Below, piece by piece: positions 9,963-23,300 of a stretch of DNA of 64,000 nt (its first letter is position 1; each line of letters begins with the position of its first letter). Source of the stretch: Trogon surrucura. Lineage: Eukaryota > Chordata > Aves > Trogoniformes > Trogonidae. The notes below the pieces were generated by a model. That model saw only the letters and a program-made list of their open reading frames with translations, made no database searches and had not been told where the DNA came from. The position numbers and the translations under genes are program-made. The stretch spans positions 11,454,689 through 11,518,688 of the forward strand of contig CM036658.1 in the NCBI GenBank assembly GCA_020746105.1, in the 5' to 3' direction.

Positions 9963-12900
9963 TGGCAGCTACATCTATCTTTTACTGACATAATCGAAAC
10001 TGAAGCTCAGTTCCCAGCTGAAAACTTTACATTTATGTTTTCCACAAATTATGTAAATTTTTTATTTATTTCCATTTAAGAAATAAATTAACTTTATGTA
10101 TTAAAAAACACATTTAACTCTGCTGTCTAATCAGGTGTATGCCATTCTTTCTTAAGCATGTAGGTGGCATCATCTTCTGCAGATGAATGGATTAAAAGGC
10201 ATTGGAGGTAAACACTGAATTACCAAAGGAATGAGATTGCCTACACCATTTTTTCCATTTTTTCCTTCTCTGTCATCTACAGTTCTTCAGATACATTAAA
10301 ATGCTTCAAAACACACTTGTTCAATACTTAAGTTTTCAGGGACAATGTAAGACACAAGTACAACTTCAATCTATGTTGTTGATGGTAGGAAAGGGAACAG
10401 AGACAGCTGCTGGAGATAATACACTAAACAGAAAATGCAGCTACAAATGAAATGTGCCGAGAAGGAAATCTTCAAACATTTCTTCAAATATTTTACACCT
10501 AATAGAAATATATTTTCTTGAAAAATAATGCCATGAAGGCACCAATCAGGCATATTATAATTACAAAAATTGAAAAACAGTTTTCATACAGATCATGCAC
10601 AAATAGTTCAATAAAGGCTATTGTTGTTTTAGGAAGCAACTGTTAAGAAAAAATGGAGACAGTAGGAAGTAGGTAATAACAACAAAAATAGTCTAATGTC
10701 AAAGTGATAGTCACAGCTGCATTTTAAAATGTGTTTTCATATCAGAACGCTGAGGAAAAGCACGGGGAAGGAAAAATTATGTGAGCTTACGTATAAAAAA
10801 ATAAAGAAAAGCAGTAATTCAAAGAGGAAAGAAGAAGGTCAAAGTACATTCCTCAACTCCCTATTGTTCAGCGTATGCCGATAGAATTATACACCAACGT
10901 GGACTGTATGACAGAGGACAGTATTAAATGTATGTTGGAGTGATTTGGGGATGAGTGACTTCAGAGAAAGCCTCAAGAATGTTGTTTAGGAACTAAATAT
11001 AACCTTGTAAAGCTCTTCTGTCAACTCTTAATTGTGCTGTTTCCAGTGAATATATATATATAAAAATATACGTACGAAACTATATATAAATATATATATA
11101 CACATATTTATGTATCCCATAAAATGTGAAGACCTGATGAGAATAAAGAACATATTCAAACAGCAAAAGGTAAGAATAATAGCCTAATGCAGCAGCTGAA
11201 CATCACTACAGAGGGTAGACATAGCCTCTGGGCTGAAAATTTTATATCAAAGGGGTCAAGGGAGCAGCCTTTTCTTCATAGGCAGGCTTAAAACGGCCTC
11301 TATTTATCAGACTCCCATTTCCATTTGATTTCAATTGATTATGTTTGGTGACCTCATTCCTTTTGGTCACAATGTATTATATTAGCCTTCTAAAAGCCAC
11401 TGAAATAAGTTCAATATAAAATAATCATAAAGTCAGTGATATGAAAGCAGTGATATATGCTTCTGATTTACTATTTTTTTAAACAAAAAAAATAATACTG
11501 AGACTTATCAGTTTTCAACCTGCAGATGCAGTAAAATCCTCACAATCCTCAACCACCCCGCTTGAACTTTCTTACTCATGGTGCCGTATTTTTTTAGATT
11601 GTGAAGGAGATGCCAGCATGCTGTGAGACATACAGATGTACGAAAAGCAAGCTGCGGCAGCAACAAGCTTAGCAAAAGCTCCAGCAGCTCCCGTTGTCTC
11701 CAGGGGAATAACTAATGGCTACTGACAAGAAAGCCCTTACTTGGCATTTTATCTGTGGTAATACAAAAAGTTCAGATAGCAAATCGTCATAGGCTAGAAT
11801 TTGATCGAGATGCTGTAAGGCACAGTATGAAGAGTACAAGCACCTAAACTGGTGCTTTCATATTAGATTCTGGATACACTCGCACCCACCTTCAGGCAGT
11901 ATTCACACCATGCTTGGTGCTGCAATGACGTGCTCTCATTATTTCCCTGCTGTTGCTCAAACCCGCATAAGCTATGCCACTGATTTACAGTTAAGCCTTC
12001 TGACCACAAAAATCTGGGGTAAGGGGAAAAAAGGTATGCCAATTTCAATTGAAAAACCCTGAATTATCTTCTAGAAGTGTTCAAATGCATGAAAAGTATC
12101 TGAGACTACTGCAGGGGAGGGTCAGACTCTTCTATTGGTGTAGGAGAGGTTCTGACAAACACAAAGGCAGATTTGACGTACCTTGAGGACATAGGAGAAT
12201 CCTGTTTTAAAACCCAGACCTACTGAAACACAGTTCTTAGGATGAATCCCTAAAAAAACCAGAAAAACCCATATGTACTCCATCAACTGACCTGTCAGTC
12301 CTCAACCATTCAATGAAGTGGGGTGAAGGCAGAAGCACAACTGCCTGGGGACACGAGAAGGCAGGACAGAGAAGGATCTGTAGCCCAAATCCCTACAAAC
12401 GCACCTGGCTGCCATGCACTTGGGAACTGTGCCCAGAATCCCAAATGTCTCTGTAGTCTGTCTGTGGTTCAGGCACATAAATCGTGCTCATAGAGTCAGC
12501 GTTTTTGGGAGGTGTCACTGTCTGAGTACATGCCGTGTAGATGATATTCACACAGCAGTAAATCTCTCTAGGACTTTGGGATGGAGAGATTTACATCGTC
12601 TATGGCCTGTGGTCTCTGTGTATTTAGACAAAAGAAGTGTAAAACCACAGAAGCAGCCTCCAGGAAGGAGCTGGGAATGTTTTTGCCCAAATTGCCTCAC
12701 ACTCCAGCCTGGTAAAGCAAGATTTTGGGTGAGTCACAGTGATGAGAGCCGTAACTGAAAAAGTAATATGAAAAAGATCATCATTAATAACGAAAAGCAA
12801 ATACTACCAAATAAAGTTTTTCGTAGTGACTAGCCTAATCACAGCACTTCGACAATACCTGTAATATTTAAAGTTAAGATACAACTGTAAAACAGAATAC

Positions 12901-14839
12901 GCTTTCACATTGCAGTCAACAACCGAGTCGCGAGATGAGTAGAAGTGCAGACATGAGCACACAGAAGACGTAGAGGGCTCTCTAGCAACACTGAATCACT
13001 TCCATAAAATAAAAAACCTCCTTTCTTCCAGAGTTGGTGAGAAGAAGGCAAAAGCAAGCAGTGAGCATACACAAACACAAGTAAACCATTATTTACAGAA
13101 TTTTCTAATATTGTTTTTTTAAAATAAAGTGAATCAAGAAATTGCTGGCATAATCATCCCGTGTTAGAGTATTAGCCACTCAGCAGTAGTGTTGTCTCCA
13201 AGTAACACGTAATTGCTGCTTACTACGCCAGTCTTCTTACATGAGAAGTCTTGTGGTTTGACAGCCTTTTTTGGCGGTCCATTTTCTACTATTATTCATA
13301 ATTCTATGGCTTTGATTTTTATTTTAACTTCAAATCTTACTGTGAACCTTTCCCATTTCCTTGTACTGTAGATTTGCTTATCATTAATTTGGGCTTTGAG
13401 AGAATTTATGAAAACAGACTTACACCTGAACATAAGGAATACTGGTGTTTAGATTTCCTAGTCCTTCTCCTCAAGTTTGTCTCACATACTTCTAAAGTCC
13501 CCTCTTTTTATTTGATTTTCTGTGTTTGCAACAAGTATATGGATTGAGGATAATCTTTCTTTTTACATAATTTTGACATTTCCTATTCATAGACCTGGGT
13601 AAAGGATGAACACTTAATTTGTAAGACAGTGGTCAAAAATAAAAACCCTAGCTCATAATGTTATCCACCTGTCCTGATTTGCTTAGAAGGTGTTTAGTAC
13701 TTTATGTTCTGCATTTAATATTCACTCTGTGATGCCCAATCTATGCTGTATTGTGTGCACACTGCTCTGGAATTAGCAGTCAGTGCAACAGGATTATAAC
13801 CGTGTGCAATCACTCTGCCAAGGCAAATTGCAAAGCAGTTGCAAGTATTGTGCTCTAAGTCTCAACCTGTCATCACTGCAGCTCTTGTCACTGTTTGCCT
13901 TTTCCCCTTCATTGATAAGTGTTGGTATTGCAATTTGAGCTGTGTATGGGTCTCCAAGGTCCTTCGTTCATACCCCTACCCTAAAGGACTCTGAAGACAT
14001 GAAGTAACGTGGAAATAAGACCAGAGACATCATCAAAACAAAAAATAGAAGCTAAAAAGTCTAATCCTGACTCTACCTTTGACTTTCTCTTTCTACATTA
14101 AGTCCTTACATTTGTTTATGTCCCCTGCCCTATAAAGGTTCAAAAGATGGCTAAAAGTCCTATTGGAGTTGAGTGAACTAAAATTTTTTAAATTAATGTC
14201 TTCTTTTGTTCCTTTTCATAAATTGTTTGCAATCAGAGCATAAATTTATTCATTATTCAGAATGATTCACAAATTCCTTTGGTGACTAATTCTTAACGAA
14301 CCAATAAATCTCAAATACTGGAATAATAATATTGGAATGAAACATGCCATCTGAAACCTCTTCCAGATTGGTTAACTCCGTAAGTCAATCAATTAGAAAA
14401 AATAAAAGAATCTCATGATTTATAGGATTTGTCTGTTGAGAGCAAGATCAGAATGCTGAATTTTGCATTGCAGTACTAAGCAGTTAAGATTCACTGCAGA
14501 TGTGGCCTCGCTCTGCCAGGCAGCCAGGCAGCTTCTGCCCTGTCCCAAGGTGTAAGATTTTCCTGTGAAATATCCAGCCACAGATTGTAAATTCATCACA
14601 CTTGATCTTGAACTGAAATAGCTAAAGTGAAAATTACACTGATTCCAAGCAGTAACTAACAGATTTCTTCAGCATAGCATTGGAAAAATATTCCCCTAGC
14701 TATTAATGAATCATCAAAGACCAGATGCTGCAGTCCTAAGCTCTTGCTCCAGACCAAACAGACACCACTCCGCCAGGCATTAGCAGCCTGATGAGCTTTG
14801 AAAGCATACTACCGCCTAAGATGATGCTAAGATGGGAAC
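9963..14839. other. Long non-coding stretch, no gene recognised
   Basis: Nearly 5 kb of AT-rich sequence. The only clear structure is the TA-rich microsatellite at 11049-11108. The part from about 13260 to 13960 has low repeat content and many homeobox-like TAAT and octamer-like words and could be a conserved non-coding element, but that cannot be judged without an alignment. The 114-codon frame at 12414-12758 has no family resemblance. Confidence 0.45.
11049..11108. repeat. (TA)n-rich microsatellite, interrupted
   Basis: Alternating TA runs at 11049-11062 and 11081-11100 separated by a CGTACG-containing interruption. Confidence 0.85.
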
Positions 14840-15720
14840 TCTACAGGTCTGATGGAGGACAAAATTAGAATGCACAGTGACCTTGGCAGACTAAAAACAT
14901 GGCCTATGAAAAAAGAAAAAAAAGATGCAATTTGGTTAGACGCATGTGCAGCTCTGTGCTTTGTGGGGAGTAACCAGTTTCATAAACAGGAAATACCAGA
15001 TGGCAGAGGACTGACAAGGTAATAGGTCTTCAGAAAAGGTCCTGGGGAGTGGAGCAGACTACAAATTGCAGATGAATGAGCAATGGTATACTATTAGAAA
15101 AAAAAAAAAAAAAAAGTCAAACGTTAGACAAACATACAAAAGGCAAAACCATTATCAGACACAAGAATTTTTCCATTCTACTCAGCACTAAGAGAGGAGT
15201 TGAAGGAGTTTAAGTATAATGCCAGTTTTAGGCACCACACTTCAAAAAATTCTTGTGCATCACATTGCAGACAGTCCAGAGCAGAGAATCAGGATGAGGC
15301 ATCTGCAAAACATGAGCTATGAAGAAAGACTGAAATAATTGGGTTTGTTTAGTCTAAAGATGAAAGACTACATAGCCAGGGTGCAGAGGGGTGGAGAGGA
15401 AAAAGAAGGAAAATGATGACAGTCTTTAAAAATGTAAGAGGCTGCTTCAAACAGGAAAGAAAGAAATAATATACACTCTTGCCTATGGTGGCTACAACAA
15501 AAAAACAGGCTTGTGATGCAATAAGAGAGGATGAATTCAGACTTCATTAAAAAACTTCCAAGTGATAAAGATAGGGAAGTACTGTGATAGATATCAAAAG
15601 AACATGAGCTTTCTAACTGAAAAAAAAAAAAACTAAAGCTTTTTAAGAACAAATTAGACAAATATCTGCCTGGGGTAGATGAAAATTTCTAGTAATTTAT
15701 AGCACTCTTTTCTGTCAGTA
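14840..15720 (+). mobile_element. Very old CR1 LINE copy
   Basis: The sequence tracks the 3' half of CR1 ORF2 at low identity. Landmarks are GATGGAGGACAAAATTAGAA (14850), AACCAGTTTCATAAACAGGA (14972), CTACTCAGCACTAAGAG (15179), GTTTTAGGCACCACACTTCA (15225), GAGCTATGAAGAAAGACTGA (15313), TTGTTTAGTCT (15346), GACAGTCTTTAAAAATGTAA (15418) and TTTTTAAGAACAAATTAGACAAA (around 15640; only the word order matters). These words recall deep amniote CR1 lineages rather than the young avian subfamilies found elsewhere in the window. Two long A runs (15098-15115, and near 15620) interrupt it. It encodes nothing. Confidence 0.65.
15098..15115. repeat. Poly(A) run, 18 bases, inside the old CR1
   Basis: An uninterrupted run of A within CR1 homology, likely a secondary expansion and not a retroposon tail because CR1 similarity continues on both sides. 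Confidence 0.9.
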
Positions 15721-17251
15721 TGGTCTTTCTTGCTTCACTGCCAGTCTCTCATGGCCCCATAAATTGCCTTGACTATAGTTCTGTGCCTCTATTTGATTTT
15801 ATTTATTTGCAAGCAATTAGTTACTTATTAGGCCCTTAGGTCAATTACATCAAAAAATTTAATTAAAAAATGCAATAAAAGATGTAAAAAAGTATATCTG
15901 AAGAAAACAGGCATATGGGCTAATTAAGTGAATGTTTAAGAGATCTACACTTCTTCTTTCTGCCCGTATATTTATTAATTACATGCTGTGTTATCAGTCT
16001 GTAATGAGATTTATAATAATTTACATTTCTCAGGGTCATTCAGCATGTGAACATATAAAGTGTATCCTCTTACTCTGAGATACTGGCCTCCTCAAAAGTT
16101 CATGCCTCAGTAAGTCTTTCATCACAGTTTAATTTCCAGTCCTCTTCCTCTACTCCCAAGAAAAATACCTTTGTACGGAAAAAACATTTTAAAAAATATT
16201 TTTAATGCATAACTTCTTCCTGAGATGGATTATTATTTACTCCTGTATCAAAAAAATTTTCGGCAGTGTCCTTCAAATCCACTGTAATATCATGACAAAG
16301 TTCAAGGAATAGAAAAGGCATTACTGACTTGAAAAATTTTCCTGACAGTGAGCCACCAAACACAAATCTTTCTATCTGTTCTTTAATAGGGACGTGCTGG
16401 ATGGAAAATAATGAAAAGAAATCTCAATCATCCAATAATTCATTTACAGCATACAAAGCTCTTGACAAGAACCCAACAACCCTCCCCAGTCAATACACTC
16501 TGCAATACCATTTCTCTTCTTGTGTATGTATAGTGACAGTTTAGCTGATCTTTTGTTTCTGCCAGACACTCACGTGATACCAATAAATAAATAATTATTA
16601 AGTTATATAGAGATTTCTGTGAAACTATCAAAGCAGTGACCTCCGGTGGATTCCAAAATATGAACTGCTCTAACTATGCCTTAAATCAAAAACAACAGGA
16701 AATTCTCAACACAGGTAATCTGCATGACAAGCAGAAATAAAGAGTTATTGATTACTGTTAACAAGAGCCTACAGGGCTATACCTTCTGGATTAAATATTG
16801 ATAATTTTCTATACAGGCACACACAGTTATCACTATTTTTCAGAAGATGGTCATGGTTCAATACTTATTTTGTAGATATTTGTTATGATAATCAAGGTTT
16901 ACTGTCATAGTCATTGAGCAATAGGTATAGATGAGCCATAACCAAAGGTACTTTTTAAGAACAGACAGTATATCTGATGCTTAATGTATTTTATTTATAG
17001 CTTGCTACTTTGGAAAACTTTTTTGTTTAAAAAAAAAGGAAAAAAAAAAGGAAAAAAAAGTAAAATAAAAGATCCTAGTTGGCAGCAGCTTTTGGTTGTG
17101 ATTCATCACCCCTGGTTATGGAGAACAATGCAAGCAGTCATTGGGAAACATAGACCAGCTGTTTATGGGTCTGATAGTCTCTGAGTAAACCTCCCACCAA
17201 AACTGGAAGCTTGCACAGATTCATAAAACGAGGAATATGCTGTTAAAGCAT
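15721..17251. other. Non-coding sequence, nothing recognised
   Basis: AT-rich. It contains an A/G-rich tract at 17030-17070 made of A runs separated by GG. No coding frame with a domain was found. The stretch 15950-16060 holds several TAATTA and TTATTAAT words and could be regulatory, which is only a guess. Confidence 0.45.
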
Positions 17252-18432
17252 TGTCGTGGGTTGACCCTGGCTGGCCGCCAGGTACCCACACAGCCACTCT
17301 CTCACTCCCCCTTCACCGCTGAACAGGGGAGAAAATATCTCCAAGGGCTCAGGGTTTGAGATAAGGACAGGGAGATCACCCTCGTTTACCGTCCCGGGCA
17401 AAACAGACTCAGTTTTGGGGAAATTAGGTACATTTATTAAAAGAACCAATCAGAGAGGAGTAGTGAGAAGTTAGAAAGAGCAAACAAATCTTAAACAGAA
17501 CACCTTCCCCCCATCCCTCCCTTCTTCCCGGGCTTAACATCAACCCCGGTTTCTCCACCTCCTCCCCCCGAGCGGCGCAGGGGGACAGGGAATGGGGGTT
17601 ACGGTCAGTTCATCTGACGTTGGTTCCACCACTTCTTCATTCCGGGGGAGGACTCTTCACTCTTCCCGAGGGTCACTGTGGGGTCCCTCTCACGGGAGAC
17701 AAGCTTCACGCTCTCTTCTCCGCGTGAGTCGTCCCACGAAGGGCAATTCATCACAAACTGCCCAAGGTGAGACACCTCACCAGGGGCAGCCCACCCCTCG
17801 TGAGTCTGAGGCGCAGTCCTTCGGGAGAAACTGCTCCAGAGTGAGCCACCCGCAGCGTCCCAAAAGTCCCACCGGCCAACCTGCTCCAGCGTGGGCATTC
17901 CTCTCTTCCACGGGCTACAGGTTCTGGCAGCGACTTGCTCTGATGCTGCTTCCCACGGGCTACAGTCCCCTTCAGGCATCCACCCACACGGCGTGGAGTC
18001 CTCTATGGACATCTACGCGGTGATCCTCACGGTGGACATCTGCACCTCGCCCATGGGCTGCAGGGGGACAACCCGCTTCACCGTGGTCTTCACCACGGAC
18101 CCGGGGGACTCTCTCTGCTCCGGCGCCTGGAGCTCATCCTCCCCCCACCTCCTTCTTCACTGACCTTGGTGTCTGCACAGACTCTCACTCCTCCATCTCT
18201 GTGCCAGCTGTTATGGCGCAGTTCTTTTCCCCGTTCTTAAATATGTTTTTCACAGAGGCGTTCCTCTCCTACCACTTTACTGATAGGCTCAGCCTTGGCC
18301 AGTGGCGGGTCCCTCTTTGGAGCCGGCTGGCATTGGCTCTATCAATCTTGGGGAGCTTCTAGCAGCTTCTTACAGAAGCCACCCTGCAGCTCCCCCCCCG
18401 CCGCCGAAATCTGGCCAGGCCAAACCAAAACA
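17252..18432 (-). mobile_element. Long (>1.1 kb) avian LTR, family A copy 2, best preserved
   Basis: On the minus strand it runs from a TGTTTTGG-like end (18432) to CAACCCACGACA (17252). It is the most GC-rich and CpG-rich of the three family A copies, which suggests least decay. AATAAA on the minus strand at 17433-17438 is a good polyadenylation signal. The R/U5-like part after it contains the GGTAAACGAGGGTGATCTCC block (around 17375-17395) seen in shifted form in the other copies. U3 holds degenerate repeats of roughly 40-55 bases built on CACGGGCTACAG and GCTCCAGCGTGGG words (17640-18010). Open frames of 135-143 codons on both strands inside it are by-products of GC richness. No internal genes adjoin it, so it is a likely solo LTR. 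Confidence 0.7.
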
Positions 18433-19730
18433 AGCTTAAACCCTGGTGCCACTAGCAATGACATGGAATTATCTGAACAAAACATAGACTGTAACACAGA
18501 ATATGTAATTGTTGATGGCCTTATTTTAGTTTGTACACTCAGGCTTTCTTAATTCTGAAGTGGATCACCATCCACTCATTCTGTAGTTTCTATGGGTAAG
18601 AAATTGAACAGGTTTGAGTACCCATTGCACAACTTCCCTTTGGGGATTCCCACTTTAATCTGGTCTGTTGGCTTCAAGGCATAAAAAGCCATGTTTGCTG
18701 TTCTTTGAATAATGATTTTGACTGTCATAAGTAGAGTCATTAGAAATTAGATCACCCGCCTCCAGCTTCAGCCTTAGGGCAGATGATACTGCATTTCGGC
18801 CATCCCTAAGCTCTCCCACCCTCAAGCAGTCAAATGAGGTTAGACTGACAAAATAAGAAGCACTAGCTAGCTTTCTGCTATGGTCACCAACTGGGTTGGT
18901 ACTCGTTTTGTACCAACCGAAGAGATTTGCGAAACAACATGTAAAAATTCTGTTTTAAAGATTAATAAGGAGAAATGAAATTATACTGAGAAAGGAAAGA
19001 AAACCACAATGATATACTTGCTGTACTTGTAAAAAAAAAAAGAAAAGTTTCATGCCTTTTTGCAAAGTTTTTATTTTCAGTGCCCACTTTTGCCATCTCT
19101 ACATCTGGGCTGAAAAAGAAATTAGATACAGATCCCTGGAGCTGCATCAATGAGACTGAAAAATTCCTGAGAGCCTTTGTGGACCTGCAAGGCTGCGGGA
19201 AGCAGTTCCCTTCCGAGTATTATTTCATTCAGTTCACAGCACGTTTTTCATTCTAACTTGTGTAAAACCAAACAAATCATAGGTGATTTGTGAATAATTC
19301 CTCATACCCCATTTCTTGAATTCCTTTGTGTAACTTTTGCTTCAGTTTTTATCACTATTTTTATTATTTTTATTATCACAAATTACAGTTTCTGTGAATG
19401 CATATTAGTAAGTACAAGAGCTAGCCTCACCCAAATTTTACAGAGTTATTTTTAATATACTTAATACAACCAGGTGTCATTTGTTAACAGATCAGGTTTC
19501 CAGATGAATAAATAATCCTTATATGTATTAGATCCTAAAGACATCAGTCCCTCTCCATTCTAATTACATGTCATGATGACACAATAGATCTTTTGATCAT
19601 CTAGAAGTTACATGGGGTTTGTTGTAGTCTCAGGGCATAGAAAATGACTGGCATTTTATGTTTAGGTAAGAGCATGGATATGTTTATTGTAGCTAATATG
19701 ATAGCTATTATTTTTATCTTCATTAGCATT
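18433..19730. other. Non-coding sequence, nothing recognised
   Basis: Single-copy-looking sequence between the long LTR and a CR1 tail. No coding frame with family resemblance or RNA gene was seen. Confidence 0.45.
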
Positions 19731-19770
19731 ACAGAATCACAGAATCACAGAATCACAGAATCACAGAATG
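19731..19770 (-). repeat. CR1 3' octamer tail, five units
   Basis: Four perfect ACAGAATC units (plus-strand reading) and one ACAGAATG. This is the terminal repeat that CR1 uses in place of a poly(A) tail. Confidence 0.9.
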
Positions 19771-20356
19771 TTAAAGGTTGGAAGGGACCTCAAAGATCAT
19801 CTAGTCCAACCCCCCTGCCAGAGCAGGATCACCTACACTAGAGCGCACAGGAACGCGTCCAGGCGGGTTTTGAATGTCTCAAGAGAAGGAGATTCCACAA
19901 CCTCCCTGGGCAGCCTGTTCCAGTGCTCAGTCACCCTCACAGTGAAAAAGTTTTTCCTCATATTTTTCTGGAACCTCCTGTGTTCCAGCTTCCACCCATT
20001 GCCCCTTGTCCTGTCAGTGGACGCCGCTGAAAAGAGCCTGGCTCCATCCTCCTGACATTCCCCCTTGACATATTTATAAACATTGATGAGGTCACCCCTC
20101 AGCCTCCTCTTCTCCAAGCTAAAGAGATCCAGCTCCTTCAGCCTTTCCTCATAAGGGAGATGCTCCACTCCCTTCACCATCTTTGTGGCTCTACGCTGGA
20201 CTCTCTCAAGCAGCTCCCTGTCCTTCTTGAACTGAGGGGCCCAGAACTGGACACAATATTCCAGATGCGGCCTCACCAGGGCAGAGTAGAGGGGCAGGAG
20301 GACCTCTCTTGACCTACTTGCTACTCCCCTTCTAATACACCCCAGGATGCCATTAC
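19731..20356 (-). mobile_element. CR1 LINE 3' fragment, young-looking
   Basis: A 147-codon frame on the minus strand (20276-19833) reads the conserved C-terminal part of CR1 ORF2: [56 protein letters not shown], then the [20 protein letters not shown] end. The 3' UTR follows, with GAGGTCCCTTCCAACC read on the minus strand, and ends in five octamers (ACAGAATC/G on the plus strand, 19731-19770). The 5' truncation falls just after CAGGATGCCATT near 20356. CR1 ORF2 encodes an endonuclease and reverse transcriptase for target-primed retrotransposition; neither catalytic domain is present here. The fragment frame is open, so decay is slight. Confidence 0.92.
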
Positions 20357-23300
20357 TTCCAATATTACTGTTATTTGACTGTAATTGTCATATAAGTAGT
20401 CGAGTAAGTGTGTATGAAGAAAGGAAAATAGGGAACAGAATTTTGCTCTGGAGTGTACAGAATTCAGAGTCAGATCTTGGAAAAAGCTTTCAGTTTAGTA
20501 TTTGTATGACAGTCTCCAGACCGGATTCCTCTGCAAAACGCTCATGCTGAGTTTTCGTAAAGCATACTCCTTGTTAAGCATCACTCTGAGAGTACAGAAG
20601 AGGATAAGAGGTTTCTTGACTCATCTAAACAGTTAAGGAAATGTTTGCAGCTCCCTGAGAAAACAACTAAAGTGATCTTTCTGCCTGAAAGTTTGGTGCC
20701 GTGCTGTGTACCTACAACCCTGAAAGGAATCAGAATGGTTTTGATTAAACTAAATGCAGAGAGAGAAGCAAGAGCTAGATGGAGATATTGAGAATCTTCT
20801 AGTGGGAGATGGAGACATCTGTGATCTGACACGTTTTAGCCTTCAGCAGTCAAAGACTGCACAGAAAGCCATCATGGAGGAACATTACATGTTGCACAGA
20901 CCACATTTCCTCAGTTTTCATCTCAACCCTGCTCCATAAGTGCCAGTGTTTTGAGATCTGTGACATGTGCTTAGTAAGTATACTCAGTTTAAAGGAGGTC
21001 ATCACACTTGTGAATAGAGGGATTTACGCTAGGAGGCCAATTACAGTTCATGGGCTATTTCTGTTACCTCTGTGTATGCTTAAGTTCTATATAAAAACAA
21101 GTGGTTCAGGTCCCCTGTAAGATGGTATGAACTCCTTTTCTTCCAAAATTTTGTTTTGCTCGAGAAAAACGTGCTGCATAACTGTATAGGATATGCAGAA
21201 GATAAGATAAATTTAAAATATTTATAAACTTGAAGAAAATAAGTGTTGTTGCTCAATACCACTTTTATCAAAGATGCATTTACTGCACTTTAAAAATGAA
21301 CAACAAAAGGTAACTTGAAAAAATAAATTTATCACAATAATATCTTTCAATTTAAACCGTGAGCCAATGACTGAATATTAAGTAGTAGCTTTCTCTATAT
21401 CATTAATTTCTCCATTTAGAATACGTTTTGCTCTTTGAACAAGAAGATAATCCTAGTATTAAAATTCCCTAATGAATAATGTTTCAGTTGTAGCTTTTCT
21501 CAGCAGCTGCATCCACATCACAGAGGCACCTGGCTGCACACGTCTTTGGACCATTTCATCTAACAGCCTCACTGTCCTGAGCTCACTTCTAGACTGCTCA
21601 TGAAGCTATCTCTGTCCGTCTATCTTTGGCCCTATTTTATAGCACAACGAAATCAGAATTTTCCTCTCCAATTGCAGGAAATTTAATACTTCTCTTCCAA
21701 GCATCAAGATTTCTGGATCACAACCAGCAGAAAGCACAAAGGACCAATGACCAGAAGAAAAGACAGAAGGACTAAGGACCATAAAATCTGAGAATTGGCA
21801 TTGTTGTGTATTCATTAGTCTCACTGAGAAATCTGAGCCACTACACAGGTATTATAAGGGATATAAAAACAGGAAGCTTGTCTCAAATGTACCACTGGAT
21901 TATATCTTGGCTAAGCAACATCAGGATTTGGGGTTGTCTCCAGCCATCGAAAGTTCACAAGAGTACTTTGAAGTTTTGCAGTTTAGCACTGCAAAAACCT
22001 GGGGTCTCTTCTGCCCAGCTCAGCAAAATTCTCATGTGGGCTCCAGCAAGTCCCTGAGCTGTCCCCACGCTGGTAATATTGGCAGGTCTGAGCCACACTC
22101 TGTCTTGCCTGGTCAGTCCAAATTACCTAAATCCAGAATTGCCACTATAGGCCTTGTATTGCAAAAAAAAAAAAAAAAGGGGTTCTGATGCTGGCTGGAG
22201 CCACATAAATCTAAACAAGGCATGCTCTCCTGAACAGTGAACCTTACAGACATGCTCTCCTTCTAAGGTCTTAGCTTAATGTTGTAATTGGAAAAACAAG
22301 TCTATTCGGGTTTAGGCAGAAATAGAAATAAAATGTACAAGTGACTACACAGCTAAGAATTTGACTCATTTTATTCAACTAGAATTATGAAGGGGCTTAA
22401 CTTTGAAGTTCCCAATTTAGAACATTTCTATTTTTAAACAAAATCTTTCAGCACTCTTATTAGCTAAGACAAGAAATAGCATTTCTGCCTTATATATCAC
22501 TTGAACTGTGTGTTATTAGCATGAAAAGAAAAAGCAAAAATGAAAAAAAAAATTACTAACTTAAGGGTTATCAATTTATAGTGTTAAGTGTAAGCCAGAG
22601 AAGAGGAAAGGCTGTATCTTAATCTACTATGTCTTTAAAGAGTGATCATATGTAAATGCTTACAGCAACACATCAGATCATATCTTCATTAGAAAATCCT
22701 TTTCTGCTGGTAGTTTGTGTCAGAGACTTAGAACAGTAACAATTACAGATGATCAAGCCATATTAGCTGGCTATGAAGAATGAAAATACTAATTCAAGGA
22801 GGTAATATTTCTAAATTCTTCAAAATTTTTAGCTAGCACTAAGTTAAACTTCATCATTTCACTAGGTATGTCAACAAAAACTTTCTCATACACCCAAAAG
22901 AAAAAAATACTCCCTGAAAATTGGAAAAATAACAAAGAGAAAAATGATAACAATACAGCAGGAAATAAATCCTTGACTTTTTCACCCAAAAAAGCATTTT
23001 CAAAACATTTATCACCTGTAAGCCTTTCTATTACAAGACAGAATATGGCTATATCCACTATATTACTGGAGGAACTGTCTCAGAAAGGCTAATAATCTCA
23101 CCTAAGTTGAGAACAAGCAGAAATAGACTTTATGGCATCTGATTGTCTATCAGTTCACCTATACATTTGATAATCTATGATCTTACCTGTAAAATTGCCT
23201 CAGACCATTGACCTAGAAAACATGTTCTTGAGGAAGGTTTCAAAACAGGCTTCATTCTGCTCTTACACAGCTTGAGGGTGCTATGGCTAGAATCTTAAGC

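Noticed and set aside
12414-12758. 114-codon plus-strand frame considered as a host exon
   Set aside because: The peptide has no recognisable domain and the flanks show no convincing splice-site pair.
17592-18163. Frames of 143, 135, 90 and 78 codons on both strands
   Set aside because: They lie inside the GC-rich long LTR, overlap each other on both strands and show no domain; few stops are expected from base composition.
17252-18432. Target-site duplication AAGCAT/AAGCTT around the long LTR
   Set aside because: The two six-base flanks differ, and one overlaps the proposed terminal CA, so it cannot be claimed.
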